From Lacihabitans sp. CCS-44 (GTDB lineage: Bacteria; Bacteroidota; Bacteroidia; Cytophagales; Spirosomataceae): a stretch of DNA of 64,000 nucleotides. Positions 36,015 through 44,129 of this stretch are shown in pieces. The position numbers and the translations under genes were made by a program. The DNA lies in contig NZ_RJUE01000002.1 of the NCBI RefSeq assembly GCF_024343735.1, forward strand, positions 186,001-250,000, written 5' to 3'. Within the stretch, counting starts at the first letter, position 1; each line of letters begins with the position of its first letter. Under the pieces are notes generated by a model. The model was given only the letters and a program-made list of their open reading frames with translations, was not told where the DNA came from and searched no databases.

Positions 36015-36386
36015 ATGAAAGTTCTAGTTGTTGACGACGAAGTGGATATTCAAGACTTATTTTTGCAAAAATTTCGAAAAGAAATCAAGAACGGCGAGAT
36101 AGAATTTTCTTTTGCCACTTCAGGCGAAAACGCCCTGGTTTACCTTCATGAACATGAGTCCGAGGCAATTTTGATTTTGTCTGACATCAATATGCCGGGT
36201 ATGAGTGGCATAGAGCTTTTGAGAGAAATAGTAGAGAAGAACACAAAGCCAAAGCCAATTGTAATGATGATTACGGCCTATGGAGACGACGAAACACGCA
36301 ACAAGGCTTTGAGTTTAGGGGCCGACGATTTCCTAAACAAACCTCTGGATTTTGGTGATTTGAAAGAAAGACTTTTTAAACGTTAG
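36015..36386 (+). CDS. Stand-alone response regulator receiver
   Basis: 123 residues, receiver domain only. It shows VLVVDDEVDIQDLF (acidic pocket), the phospho-acceptor Asp in LILSDINMPGMSG, MMITAYGDDETRN and the conserved Lys in DDFLNKPLDFGDL. There is no output domain, as in CheY/Spo0F-type phosphotransfer or protein-interaction regulators. It lies 37 bp after kinase member 6 and 4 bp before the receiver-cyclase gene, and is thus the nearest candidate phosphate acceptor for the whole array. Confidence 0.93.
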   Translation: MKVLVVDDEVDIQDLFLQKFRKEIKNGEIEFSFATSGENALVYLHEHESEAILILSDINMPGMSGIELLREIVEKNTKPKPIVMMITAYGDDETRNKALSLGADDFLNKPLDFGDLKERLFKR

Positions 36387-36390
36387 ACAA

Positions 36391-37431
36391 ATGACCAAGA
36401 TACTAATAGCCGACGACGAGACTGATTTAGAAATACTTATAAAGCAAAAGTATAGGCAAAAAATCCGTGAACAACACTACTCCTTTGTGTTTGCCACCAA
36501 TGGCACTGAAGCCTTGAGGGTTTTGGACGAAAATCCTGATGTGGACATCGTATTGAGTGACATAAATATGCCTGAAATGGATGGTCTTACATTGCTTACC
36601 AAGCTTGGCGAGGCACATCCCTTGATAAAGTCAGTGATGGTGTCGGCTTATGGCGACATGGACAATATCCGTATGGCCATGAATCGCGGAGCCTTTGATT
36701 TCGTTACCAAGCCTGTGAACTTTACCGATCTCGAAACTACCATTGAAAAGACCATTCAGCATGTAAATCAGCTCAAGGAGACTATTCAGGCCATCAAGGA
36801 AAACAATATTTTGAAAATGTATGTGGACCACAACGTGCTCAACTTTATGTCCGGTCGTGAGTATGAAGCATCGCTTTCTGCCAACGAAACGGTGGAGGCA
36901 AGCGTAGCTTTTATAGATATTTGTAGTTTTACATCTATAAGCGAAACAGAAAGCCCAGACAATGTGGTAATGCTTCTGAATCAATATTTTGACTTGATTG
37001 TGAAGGAGATAATTGCCCAAGGCGGGCTGATAGATAAGTTTATTGGAGATTGCGTCATGGCCGTTTTTAAAGGCGAATTTCACTTAGACAGAGCCATAGA
37101 GGCCTCATTGGCCATTAGGAATCATATAGAGGCATTGCCTCAGGCGGCTTCTAAGATTGAGTTTCATCCCAAAGTTTCTATCGGTATAAATTCCGGAGAG
37201 ATGATTTCTGGAAATATTGGTTCAAAAACGCTTAAAAGGCTCGACTATACCGTTATAGGCGATACAGTAAATACAGCACAAAGGCTACAGAGTTTGGCCC
37301 AAAACGGTCAGATTTTAATAAATGAAGAGGCTTACGGAAAGGTAAAACAATCTTTTAATTGTAAGCTTTTGGGTTCTAATCCACTCAAAAATAAGTCCGT
37401 GGAAGCGATTGTTTACGAGGTACTAAATTGA
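36391..37431 (+). CDS. Response regulator with class III adenylate cyclase output
   Basis: 346 residues: receiver (residues 1-125; KILIADDETDL, Asp in VLSDINMPEMDG, Lys in FVTKPVNF), a helical linker, then a class III nucleotide cyclase domain (about 165-345). The metal-binding Asp is in VAFIDICSFTSISE and a second in FIGDCVMAVFKG. The substrate Lys is in LIDKFIGD, and RLDYTVIGDTVNTAQRL supplies the adenine-selecting Asp and the transition-state Asn/Arg. All catalytic residues look intact and fit ATP rather than GTP. Phosphorylation by array kinases would control cAMP synthesis; this is inference. Confidence 0.92.
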   Translation: MTKILIADDETDLEILIKQKYRQKIREQHYSFVFATNGTEALRVLDENPDVDIVLSDINMPEMDGLTLLTKLGEAHPLIKSVMVSAYGDMDNIRMAMNRGAFDFVTKPVNFTDLETTIEKTIQHVNQLKETIQAIKENNILKMYVDHNVLNFMSGREYEASLSANETVEASVAFIDICSFTSISETESPDNVVMLLNQYFDLIVKEIIAQGGLIDKFIGDCVMAVFKGEFHLDRAIEASLAIRNHIEALPQAASKIEFHPKVSIGINSGEMISGNIGSKTLKRLDYTVIGDTVNTAQRLQSLAQNGQILINEEAYGKVKQSFNCKLLGSNPLKNKSVEAIVYEVLN

Positions 37432-37452
37432 TTTATTTTTCGGAATTATACT

Positions 37453-38919
37453 ATGAGGTTCACCAAGGTTTATGACTTAGTAATAGAGAGACTAAAGAAC
37501 GAAATTCCCGCTTCTGTGGCCTATCACAATTACCAGCACACGATAAATGTTTTAGAACACACTATTTATTTGGCTGAAAATGAGCAAATAGGAAAGTCAT
37601 CTGTTGAACTCTTAAAAACGGCAGCTTTATTTCACGATACTGGTTTTATATTTGACCCCAAGAGCGAAGGCCACGAGCTACGATCTCGTAATTTTGCACA
37701 AGAGATATTGTCAGATTATGGATTTTCGGAAGAAGATGTTGAGGTAATTGGGGACTTGATAATGGCCACCAAGCTTCCTCAAAATCCTCAGAATAAATTG
37801 CAAGAAATAATATGCGACGCTGACCTGTACTATTTGGGTACTGATAAGTACGTGGAGAATTCGGATAAACTGGTGTCGGAGTTTAGAGCCGATGGACGGG
37901 CAATATCTGATGCAAAATGGTGTGAGATTCAGGTAGATTTTCTAAGTAGGCATCATTTTTTCACACCAACCGCCAAAAAAGACCTTGAAGTAAAAAAAAG
38001 AAAGAATTTAAAAAAGATTGAGCAAAAGATGAAGAATATGACAAAACAAAGTGAGACCTCTAAACTACAAGGATACCTTCAGGAATATCTCTTGATTGTT
38101 GTTGGGGTTTTGATAGCGGCTGTTGCTCTTAAGGGTTTTTTGGTTCCCAATCATTTCTTTGATGGTGGGGTTACAGGTTTGTCTCTTCTTATACATGAGC
38201 TTTATCACGTTAATCTGGCTCTGGTAATAGTTTTGATGAATATTCCACTGATTGTTATTGGTTATTTTACTGTTGGTAAGGCGTTTACTATTAAAACTTT
38301 CGTGGCGGTGGTTTTGTTGGGTATTGTTTTGCAGACACTTCCAGTATTTGACCTTACACATGACAAACTGCTAATTTCTATCTTTGGGGGTGTTTTTCTT
38401 GGCTTGGGCGTGGGGCTTAACATGCGAGCAGGTGCCGCACTTGATGGTATCGAGGTTTTGGCTTTGTACACACTCAAAAGAACCTCATTTACCATTACAG
38501 AGATTATATTGGGTATCAATATCATAATATTTTCTGTGGCGGCCTTTAAGTTTGGTGTTGAAACGGCCCTTTATTCTTGCCTAACTTATTTTGCAGCATC
38601 TCGTACTATAGACTATGTGGTGGAGGGTTTGCAGGCTTTTACTGGTGTTACTATTATTTCTTCTGAAAGCCAACTCATTAAACATGAGTTAGTTAATAAC
38701 CTAAAACGCGGTATCACTGTTTACAAAGGAGAGCGGGGTTTTTTGCCAGAGTCTTTTGAGGTCAGTGCTGATTGCGATATTATTTTTACGGTAATTACCA
38801 GGTTCGAGTTGAGGAAGCTGAAGAATCTAATCTACGAAGTTGATCCCAACGCTTTTGTTTTTGCCAATACGATAAAAGAAGCTTCTGGCGGAATAATCAG
38901 TAGAAAACAGCACCATTAA
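37453..38919 (+). CDS. HD-phosphohydrolase domain fused to a YitT/DUF2179 membrane protein
   Basis: 488 residues in one open frame. Residues 1-190 form an HD domain: YHNYQHTINVLEH, ALFHDTGFIFDPKSEGHE and DADLYYLGTDKYVE give the metal-binding His/His-Asp/Asp set. A charged linker (KKRKNLKKIEQKMKN) joins a YitT-type part with five membrane helices (from YLLIVVGVLIAAVALKGFLV, residues ~210-405; GGVTGLSLLIHELY) and a C-terminal DUF2179 domain (GITVYKGERGF, FTVITRFELRKLKNLI). HD domains hydrolyse phosphoesters, including cyclic nucleotides. Directly after a cyclase gene (21 bp), a cAMP- or nucleotide-related role is possible but unproven. Confidence 0.88.
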   Translation: MRFTKVYDLVIERLKNEIPASVAYHNYQHTINVLEHTIYLAENEQIGKSSVELLKTAALFHDTGFIFDPKSEGHELRSRNFAQEILSDYGFSEEDVEVIGDLIMATKLPQNPQNKLQEIICDADLYYLGTDKYVENSDKLVSEFRADGRAISDAKWCEIQVDFLSRHHFFTPTAKKDLEVKKRKNLKKIEQKMKNMTKQSETSKLQGYLQEYLLIVVGVLIAAVALKGFLVPNHFFDGGVTGLSLLIHELYHVNLALVIVLMNIPLIVIGYFTVGKAFTIKTFVAVVLLGIVLQTLPVFDLTHDKLLISIFGGVFLGLGVGLNMRAGAALDGIEVLALYTLKRTSFTITEIILGINIIIFSVAAFKFGVETALYSCLTYFAASRTIDYVVEGLQAFTGVTIISSESQLIKHELVNNLKRGITVYKGERGFLPESFEVSADCDIIFTVITRFELRKLKNLIYEVDPNAFVFANTIKEASGGIISRKQHH

Positions 38920-38994
38920 TGCTTAAGAGTGGTATTTGTTTTCTAAATAATTATCCTGACTTGATATAATTGTACTATTTTTATTTATAGATTT

Positions 38995-39002
38995 TATCTT
39001 TG
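38995..39002 (+). promoter_or_regulatory. -7 box (TATCTTTG) for the AEC transporter gene
   Basis: TATCTTTG lies 15 bp before the ATG, with a TTG at 38970-38972 (22-bp spacer). The leader would be only about 9 nt. Confidence 0.5.
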
Positions 39003-39017
39003 CAAAAAAGATTCTAA

Positions 39018-39935
39018 ATGGCTCAAGCAAACGCCACTTTTATCATTACGTTGGCCTTTATTCTGATGGGCTTTCTGATAAAAAAGTATAATTTTATTTC
39101 TGAAAAAGAAGGAAAAGTGCTTTCGAAGTTTTTGATGCACACTACTTTTCCGGCTTTAATGATTATTTCTACCGCCAAAATCAAACTTGAGCCAACGCTC
39201 TTTTTGTTGCCTTTTTTGTGTATTGGCATGGGTGTAATCATGATTTTTGCGGCTTTTTATTTCTTTAAAGGTCTAGAAACCAAGCTCAGAGGCGTACTTA
39301 CTATGGGAGCGGGAGGGCTTAATGTGGGTCTTTTCGGATTTCCGTTGATAGAGGGAATTTGGGGTACCGAAGCCTTGGTTTTTGCAGTCATGTTTGACAT
39401 TGGCAATACCATCATGACTTTCGGCGGTGTTTATCCTGTAGGCTCGTATTTTGCTAAACGAGGAGATGGAAAATTTCCGATTTCAAAGTTGATGCTGCGT
39501 GTTTTTACTTTGCCGCCAGTTACGGGAATGGTTATTGGTTTGAGTGTAAATATTTTCAGTATTCCTTTGCCAGATATTGCCTTTGATTTTTTAGGAATAT
39601 TGGCAAAAGCCAATAAGCCTTTGGTTCTGCTATTGATGGGTATTTATTTGAGTTTTGAGCTGAATAAATCTCAAATGAAATATATCAGTAAAGTGCTTTT
39701 GTTGAGGTACTTGTTAGGAGGTATTTGTGTGGTTGGTATTTATTTCTTAGTTCCGCCATCGCTTATGCAAAGTGTCATGATAGTTTTGGTTATACTTCCT
39801 TTAGGCATGACTATTCTTCCTTTTTCAGATGAGTTTGGCTTTGATTCCCGCATAGCCGGTACAATGGTCAATATTTCGCTTCTTATAAGTTTTGTGCTGA
39901 TTTGGTTTTTAGTGTGGTTCCTTCACTTGGTTTGA
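39018..39935 (+). CDS. AEC-family transporter (auxin efflux carrier type)
   Basis: 305 residues with about ten membrane helices in two five-helix halves. Motifs of the AEC family are visible: FILMGFLIKKYNFISEKEGKVLSKFLMH in the first two helices, MGAGGLNVGLFGFPLIEGIWG with the helix-breaking region, and LGMTILPFSDEFGFDSRIAGTM near the end. Bacterial members export organic acids or similar anions (malate, malonate). Substrate not determined. It is monocistronic. Confidence 0.92.
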   Translation: MAQANATFIITLAFILMGFLIKKYNFISEKEGKVLSKFLMHTTFPALMIISTAKIKLEPTLFLLPFLCIGMGVIMIFAAFYFFKGLETKLRGVLTMGAGGLNVGLFGFPLIEGIWGTEALVFAVMFDIGNTIMTFGGVYPVGSYFAKRGDGKFPISKLMLRVFTLPPVTGMVIGLSVNIFSIPLPDIAFDFLGILAKANKPLVLLLMGIYLSFELNKSQMKYISKVLLLRYLLGGICVVGIYFLVPPSLMQSVMIVLVILPLGMTILPFSDEFGFDSRIAGTMVNISLLISFVLIWFLVWFLHLV

Positions 39936-40044
39936 TTCTCGGGGAAATTTTGATTTTTCTAATATAAAGGTTTTGATATCGAAATAATATTACTAATTTC
40001 ATAATCAATAACTTATATTGTTTTCCACTAAAACTGATATTATC

Positions 40045-40356
40045 ATGAAAAGATTTATTTTATTCTCATGTATTCTATTTTCTAATGTTGTTTTAGCGTT
40101 TGTGCCGATTAAAATTACTGCTGATTTTACAGACAAACAAGTCAGAGAAGCTGAGAAAAGAGCTTTTGACGAATTTGGTGTAAAAGTAGAAGTTGAGGTG
40201 TTTTCGAGAGATGAAGCTGGGAAAATCGAGAAAATTAAGATTTCTAGATTTCATAAAGATGGAACGTTGGCTACTTCTTGCAGCTCTGATTTACTAGAGG
40301 AACTAGCCATTACCGAGGGAGGATGTTGGGTGAAAGATAGAGAAAGGAAAAAGTAA
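40045..40356 (+). CDS. Small exported protein of unknown function
   Basis: 103 residues starting MKRFILFSCILFSNVVLAF, a signal peptide; the TTG start at 40018 is less likely. The mature part, ITADFTDKQVREAEKRAFDEFGV followed by KVEVEVFSRDEAGKIEKIKIS, resembles the short alpha/beta repeat at the C-terminus of some Bacteroidota M56 (BlaR1-like) proteins, here free-standing. Two cysteines lie near the end (ATSCSSDL, EGGCWVKD) and may be oxidised in the periplasm. The resemblance is weak. Confidence 0.65.
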   Translation: MKRFILFSCILFSNVVLAFVPIKITADFTDKQVREAEKRAFDEFGVKVEVEVFSRDEAGKIEKIKISRFHKDGTLATSCSSDLLEELAITEGGCWVKDRERKK

Positions 40357-40385
40357 TGTGAAACATTTTTGCAAATTGTAACATA

Positions 40386-40426
40386 ACAAAAACACGGATA
40401 GACTTAAAACCCATCCGTGTTTTTGT
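40386..40426. terminator. Bidirectional terminator between convergent genes
   Basis: A perfect 14-bp stem, ACAAAAACACGGAT (40386-40399) with ATCCGTGTTTTTGT (40413-40426), has T-rich flanks on both strands. It sits 30 bp after the small exported gene and 17 bp after the end of the esterase gene on the other strand. Confidence 0.85.
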
Positions 40427-40442
40427 TTTAGAATATTTAAGA

Positions 40443-42041
40443 TTATTTCATTAATTCAAACAATTCTTTGTCCATTTGAGGCTTAACCGTTGAAACATTA
40501 TCAAAGTGCATTGTAGCCGTATTTGTAGAATTGTAAATAGGCCATTTTGGTAGAGCTTTATGGTTTGGATCGCCAAGTCGGGCAAAATTTATCCAAGATT
40601 GACTCATTTTATCTGCCAAAGCTTGGGCTTCTTTTGTACCTCCCGTCATGTTTTTTGTACGTTGAATATTATCAAAACAAAAGGCAATTTCCATACAGTG
40701 AACTGCCTTGTATTTTCCATCCATTACGGGTGATTGCCAATCAAACAAATACATGAAAGTAGGTGCACCACCAGCCACTGCTGATTTCATGTTTGCCTGT
40801 AATACCGCACCAGGACGAAAAGTGACATCGTAGCTTAGCATGTCTGTCAATTTGCCATTTGGATAAGCTTTTTTAACCGCAGATATGTAAGCATCAGTCT
40901 TATCTCCATGTACTTTTTTTATGGCCTCTTTTGCTTGCTCGTCGGTAGAGTTTGCTGGAATTCCTCCTCTGAAAACAGCAAATTCATTGATTGTTGTTCC
41001 GATCATCAATGGAATATTCTTGGAGAGTTCGAAGGCTTCATTTGAAAATAATTGATAAGGAAGAACCTCCCCGTCGGCACTTGGTCCCCAACTTAAGCCA
41101 AAACCTATGGCTGGTTTGCCTTCGGCTTTCATTTTGTCGGCAACTGTTTTTAGTGCTTTTTTCCCTGCATTTGCTAAGGTTTGAAAAGGTACGTTTTGGA
41201 TTTCATCCACTTTGTCTGAGGAAAGGCCCAATTCTTTCACAACTTCGGCTCCGATAGCTTGAGTTGTGGCTTTGTCCAACATTGCAGAGCGGAATGCACC
41301 ACTTTGGTTGATGGCTTTGTGGAAAAGTCCTTTTGCAGATGGCATAGCCATAAGTGTATTTACTTTAGCTCCGCCACCCGACTGACCAAAAATCGTCACG
41401 TTATTAGGATCTCCTCCGAAATTTGTAATATTGGTTTTTACCCATTCCAAAGCTGCTTTCATATCCAATACGCTCAAGTTTGCCGATTGCTTGTACTTAT
41501 CTCCATAGGCAGAGAGGTCAAGATAGCCTAGAATATTTAGTCTATGATTGATAGAAACTACCACTACATCACCTTTTTTGGCAAGATTTTCACCATCATA
41601 AGAGGGCAATTCAATAGATGAACCCGCTGTAAAACCACCACCATGAATCCAGAACATTACAGGGCGTTTTTTGCCATCGTTGATGCCTGGTGTCCAGACA
41701 TTTATACGCATACAGTCTTCATTAGTAAAACCCCAATTGTGGTCAAAAACGAACTCACTTTCGTCTTGTATGCTGGTAGTTGGGTTTTCAAGTGGGGCCA
41801 CTGGGCCGTATGAAAAAGAACTGCGTACTCCAGTCCAAGGTTTTGGTTTTTGTGGAGACTCAAAACGCTTTGCTTCAGCATAAGGAATACCCTTATAATT
41901 GTAGATACCGTTGTTGATATAGCCACGTACTTTTCCGGCGTCGGTAGAAGTTACGGCTATGTTTTCGCCAGTTTGCAACTGAGCCATGGTGTTTTGTGAA
42001 AACACTACTGCAGCAGCTATTGCCAATAGTTTTAATTTCAT
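40443..42041 (-). CDS. Secreted type-B carboxylesterase/lipase
   Basis: 532 residues from the ATG at 42041 (MKLKLLAIAAAVVFSQNTMAQ, signal peptide); the longer frame to 42182 adds an improbable leader. Carboxylesterase family B features are the start of the domain at GKVRGYINNGIYNYKGIPYAEAKRF, EDCMRINVWTPG, the oxyanion-hole segment PVMFWIHGGGFTAGS, and the nucleophile elbow VTIFGQSGGGAKV (Ser about residue 218). The acid and His lie in the C-terminal half (TINEFAVFRG and YKAVHCMEI). It hydrolyses carboxylic esters outside the cytoplasm. A second esterase gene lies 243 bp upstream, on the same strand. Confidence 0.93.
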   Translation of the reverse strand: MKLKLLAIAAAVVFSQNTMAQLQTGENIAVTSTDAGKVRGYINNGIYNYKGIPYAEAKRFESPQKPKPWTGVRSSFSYGPVAPLENPTTSIQDESEFVFDHNWGFTNEDCMRINVWTPGINDGKKRPVMFWIHGGGFTAGSSIELPSYDGENLAKKGDVVVVSINHRLNILGYLDLSAYGDKYKQSANLSVLDMKAALEWVKTNITNFGGDPNNVTIFGQSGGGAKVNTLMAMPSAKGLFHKAINQSGAFRSAMLDKATTQAIGAEVVKELGLSSDKVDEIQNVPFQTLANAGKKALKTVADKMKAEGKPAIGFGLSWGPSADGEVLPYQLFSNEAFELSKNIPLMIGTTINEFAVFRGGIPANSTDEQAKEAIKKVHGDKTDAYISAVKKAYPNGKLTDMLSYDVTFRPGAVLQANMKSAVAGGAPTFMYLFDWQSPVMDGKYKAVHCMEIAFCFDNIQRTKNMTGGTKEAQALADKMSQSWINFARLGDPNHKALPKWPIYNSTNTATMHFDNVSTVKPQMDKELFELMK

Positions 42042-42284
42042 AAATGTTAGATCATTAAAAAGGTTGAACTTGAAAATTAATATTTTTACGAAAATAAGAT
42101 AAATAGTTTTAATAAAAAAGATTATTGTCGCAAAATGATACAATAGTATTTTTGAGGAAGATTTTTTCTGGTTTTTCCCCAAAAAAATAGTGTAAATCTA
42201 TTTTGGGATTTACACTGTTCATGACTTCTGGCAGTTTCTGTTTTCGGGTCCGACTATCGTCTGACCGCTCATGCCGATTTATGG

Positions 42285-43862
42285 TTATTTCTTGGCCATT
42301 TCTTTATCTATGGCAGTTTTTACCATTTTCTCCATAATGGCATAACAAGCCTTGGTCGGATGTACGCCATCTTCTGCCATTTCTTTACTTAGGCCATTTC
42401 TTTCGTCTTTTAAAGTATTGAAATAGTCTAAATAACTTACGCCATATTCAGCTGCTAGTTTTTTAATGCCTTCATTGAGAGCTATCACTTTAGATGGAAT
42501 ATCCTTAATTTCTGGTCTCCATGGAAATGAGTAGGCTGGCAATACTGAAGCCAAAACGACTTTTATTTTATTGGCTTTTGCTATTTCTATCATTGAGCGG
42601 TAATTGCCCAATGTAAATTCTGGCAAATAATCACCCGTGTTTTCGGCTATGTCGTTGATGCCTATATTTATCACTACTAATTTTGGTTTTAAATCAATAA
42701 CATCTTGGCGAAACCGCAAAAGTGTTTGTGGCGAAGTTTGTCCGCTTATTCCTCTGCCCACATAGTTATTTTTTTCGAAGAAATCGGGGCTTGCACCTAC
42801 CCAACCGTCGGTGATAGAGTCGCCTGTCAATACCACTCTTGTTTTTCCAGCACTCGGAGCTCCTATTTTTGTATTGGCATCTCTGTATCTGGCCAAATTT
42901 GTCCAGTCTCTTTTTTCTCTTTCGGCGTTTTTCTTTGCAAATTCTTCCAGTTGTTCTTCAGAAAACTGCTTTTCCCATTGGTTTGGATATTTCTTTTTCA
43001 AGTATCCTTGCAGTTTCATCCAATCCGTGAGTCTTTCGTGCCAAGTGTCGGTCGGGATTTTGTTTTTGTTCATTCCAAAGCCATGGAGTCCTTTTTCGTA
43101 AATGTGCATTTCAGCAGCCTGGCCTGCATTGTGCCAGTCGAGATATAATTGAGCATTGGCAGGTGCAAAACCTAAGTTGTCATTATCTGCCAAGGCTATG
43201 AAAATCGGGTATTTTTCTTTGGGAATATTCTTGAGATAATCTACCGCTGGCACATAGGGATAGATTGGGGCGATGAAATTGGGCTTCGTTTCTTTTGAGG
43301 AGGCGTAGAAAGTTCCGAGTGTGAGTGTTCCACCTGCCGAAAAGCCCATCATGCCCACTTTGTCGGTATTAATGTCATATTCTGTGGCGTTATCTCTGAT
43401 GTGTTTGAGGGCTACTTGGGCGTCTTTAATGGCTAATTCTATCACCGGAGCATTTTCTTCGTCTAGTTTTTTGAAGTCCTTCATTTTGCCCATCAATTCT
43501 CCAAATGGATTATTGGTTTTGAGTTGTACCACTCTGTATTTCAATACAAACGCAGCCACGCCTTTGGCTTGGAGCATTTTGGCTACTTGATGCCCTTCAC
43601 TATCCATCGAAAGTATATGAAAAGCACCGCCTGGAGCTACCAACATGGCAGTGCCTGTGGCTTTGTTTTTTTCTGGCAAATAGATGGTTAGTGTCGGCTC
43701 CACTACATTATAGGCTATGGCATTGCCATCGGGTGCCTTAATTTCGGACTCCTTCCAGTCCCAGTTTTCTGAGCCAGGAGCCGTAGAGGGATATAATTTT
43801 ATGGTTTTTTGAGAAAAAGCCAAAGAACTGATAAGCAGTAAAAGGCAAAGCTTTTGTAACAT
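42285..43862 (-). CDS. Two-domain secreted esterase: alpha/beta hydrolase plus SGNH/GDSL
   Basis: 525 residues with signal peptide (LCLLLLISSLAFSQ). Domain 1 (about 20-300) is an alpha/beta hydrolase of the BD-FAE/acetylxylan-esterase-like type, with APGGAFHILS, nucleophile GFSAGGTLTLG (Ser about 176), LADNDNLGF (Asp) and KGLHGFGM (His). Domain 2 (about 335-520) is an SGNH hydrolase with GDSITDGW (block I), GISGQTS (II), INIGINDIAENT (III) and EDGVHPTK (V). All catalytic residues of both halves are visible. Such fusions usually deacetylate plant polysaccharides such as xylan; the substrate here is inferred, not shown. Confidence 0.92.
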   Translation of the reverse strand: MLQKLCLLLLISSLAFSQKTIKLYPSTAPGSENWDWKESEIKAPDGNAIAYNVVEPTLTIYLPEKNKATGTAMLVAPGGAFHILSMDSEGHQVAKMLQAKGVAAFVLKYRVVQLKTNNPFGELMGKMKDFKKLDEENAPVIELAIKDAQVALKHIRDNATEYDINTDKVGMMGFSAGGTLTLGTFYASSKETKPNFIAPIYPYVPAVDYLKNIPKEKYPIFIALADNDNLGFAPANAQLYLDWHNAGQAAEMHIYEKGLHGFGMNKNKIPTDTWHERLTDWMKLQGYLKKKYPNQWEKQFSEEQLEEFAKKNAEREKRDWTNLARYRDANTKIGAPSAGKTRVVLTGDSITDGWVGASPDFFEKNNYVGRGISGQTSPQTLLRFRQDVIDLKPKLVVINIGINDIAENTGDYLPEFTLGNYRSMIEIAKANKIKVVLASVLPAYSFPWRPEIKDIPSKVIALNEGIKKLAAEYGVSYLDYFNTLKDERNGLSKEMAEDGVHPTKACYAIMEKMVKTAIDKEMAKK

Positions 43863-43900
43863 AGTAATGTAAGGTTGTTATTTGAGTGGACAATTTAGTA

Positions 43901-43908
43901 CAAAAATA
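43901..43908 (-). promoter_or_regulatory. -7 box (TATTTTTG) for the two-domain esterase gene
   Basis: A TAnnTTTG match on the minus strand, 38 bp upstream of the ATG at 43862. Confidence 0.4.
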
Positions 43909-43970
43909 TTTTGGTAAGTAATTTACAGATTGGAAATTCAAAAATTGCTGTATTTAGGTGAAGATATTTT

Positions 43971-44102
43971 TATGTAATCTCAAAATATTTCTTATGTTAA
44001 TTCAAAATAAGTTCTATGTAATTTCAAAATAAGTCTTATGTTAATTCAAAATAAAATTTATGTAATTTCAAAATTTTTATTATGTAATTTCAAAATAAAT
44101 AT
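43971..44102. repeat. Six perfect-period 22-bp tandem repeats
   Basis: Units start at 43971, 43993, 44015, 44037, 44059 and 44081, each exactly 22 bp. The shared core is TATGTAATTTCAAAAT or TATGTTAATTCAAAAT, followed by a variable 6 bp. The array ends 1 bp before a -7 box (44104-44111). No spacers, so not a CRISPR array. The period of two helical turns would put every unit on one DNA face. Confidence 0.9.
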
Positions 44103-44103
44103 T

Positions 44104-44111
44104 TATTTTTG
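44104..44111 (+). promoter_or_regulatory. -7 box (TATTTTTG) next to the 22-bp repeat array
   Basis: A TAnnTTTG match 19 bp before the ATG at 44130. Any -33 contact would fall inside repeat unit 6. Confidence 0.5.
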
Positions 44112-44129
44112 CCTTATAATTAGTTGTTT

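Noticed and set aside
43971-44102. Possible CRISPR array
   Set aside because: Units are contiguous 22-bp tandem copies with no unique spacers, and no cas genes are present.
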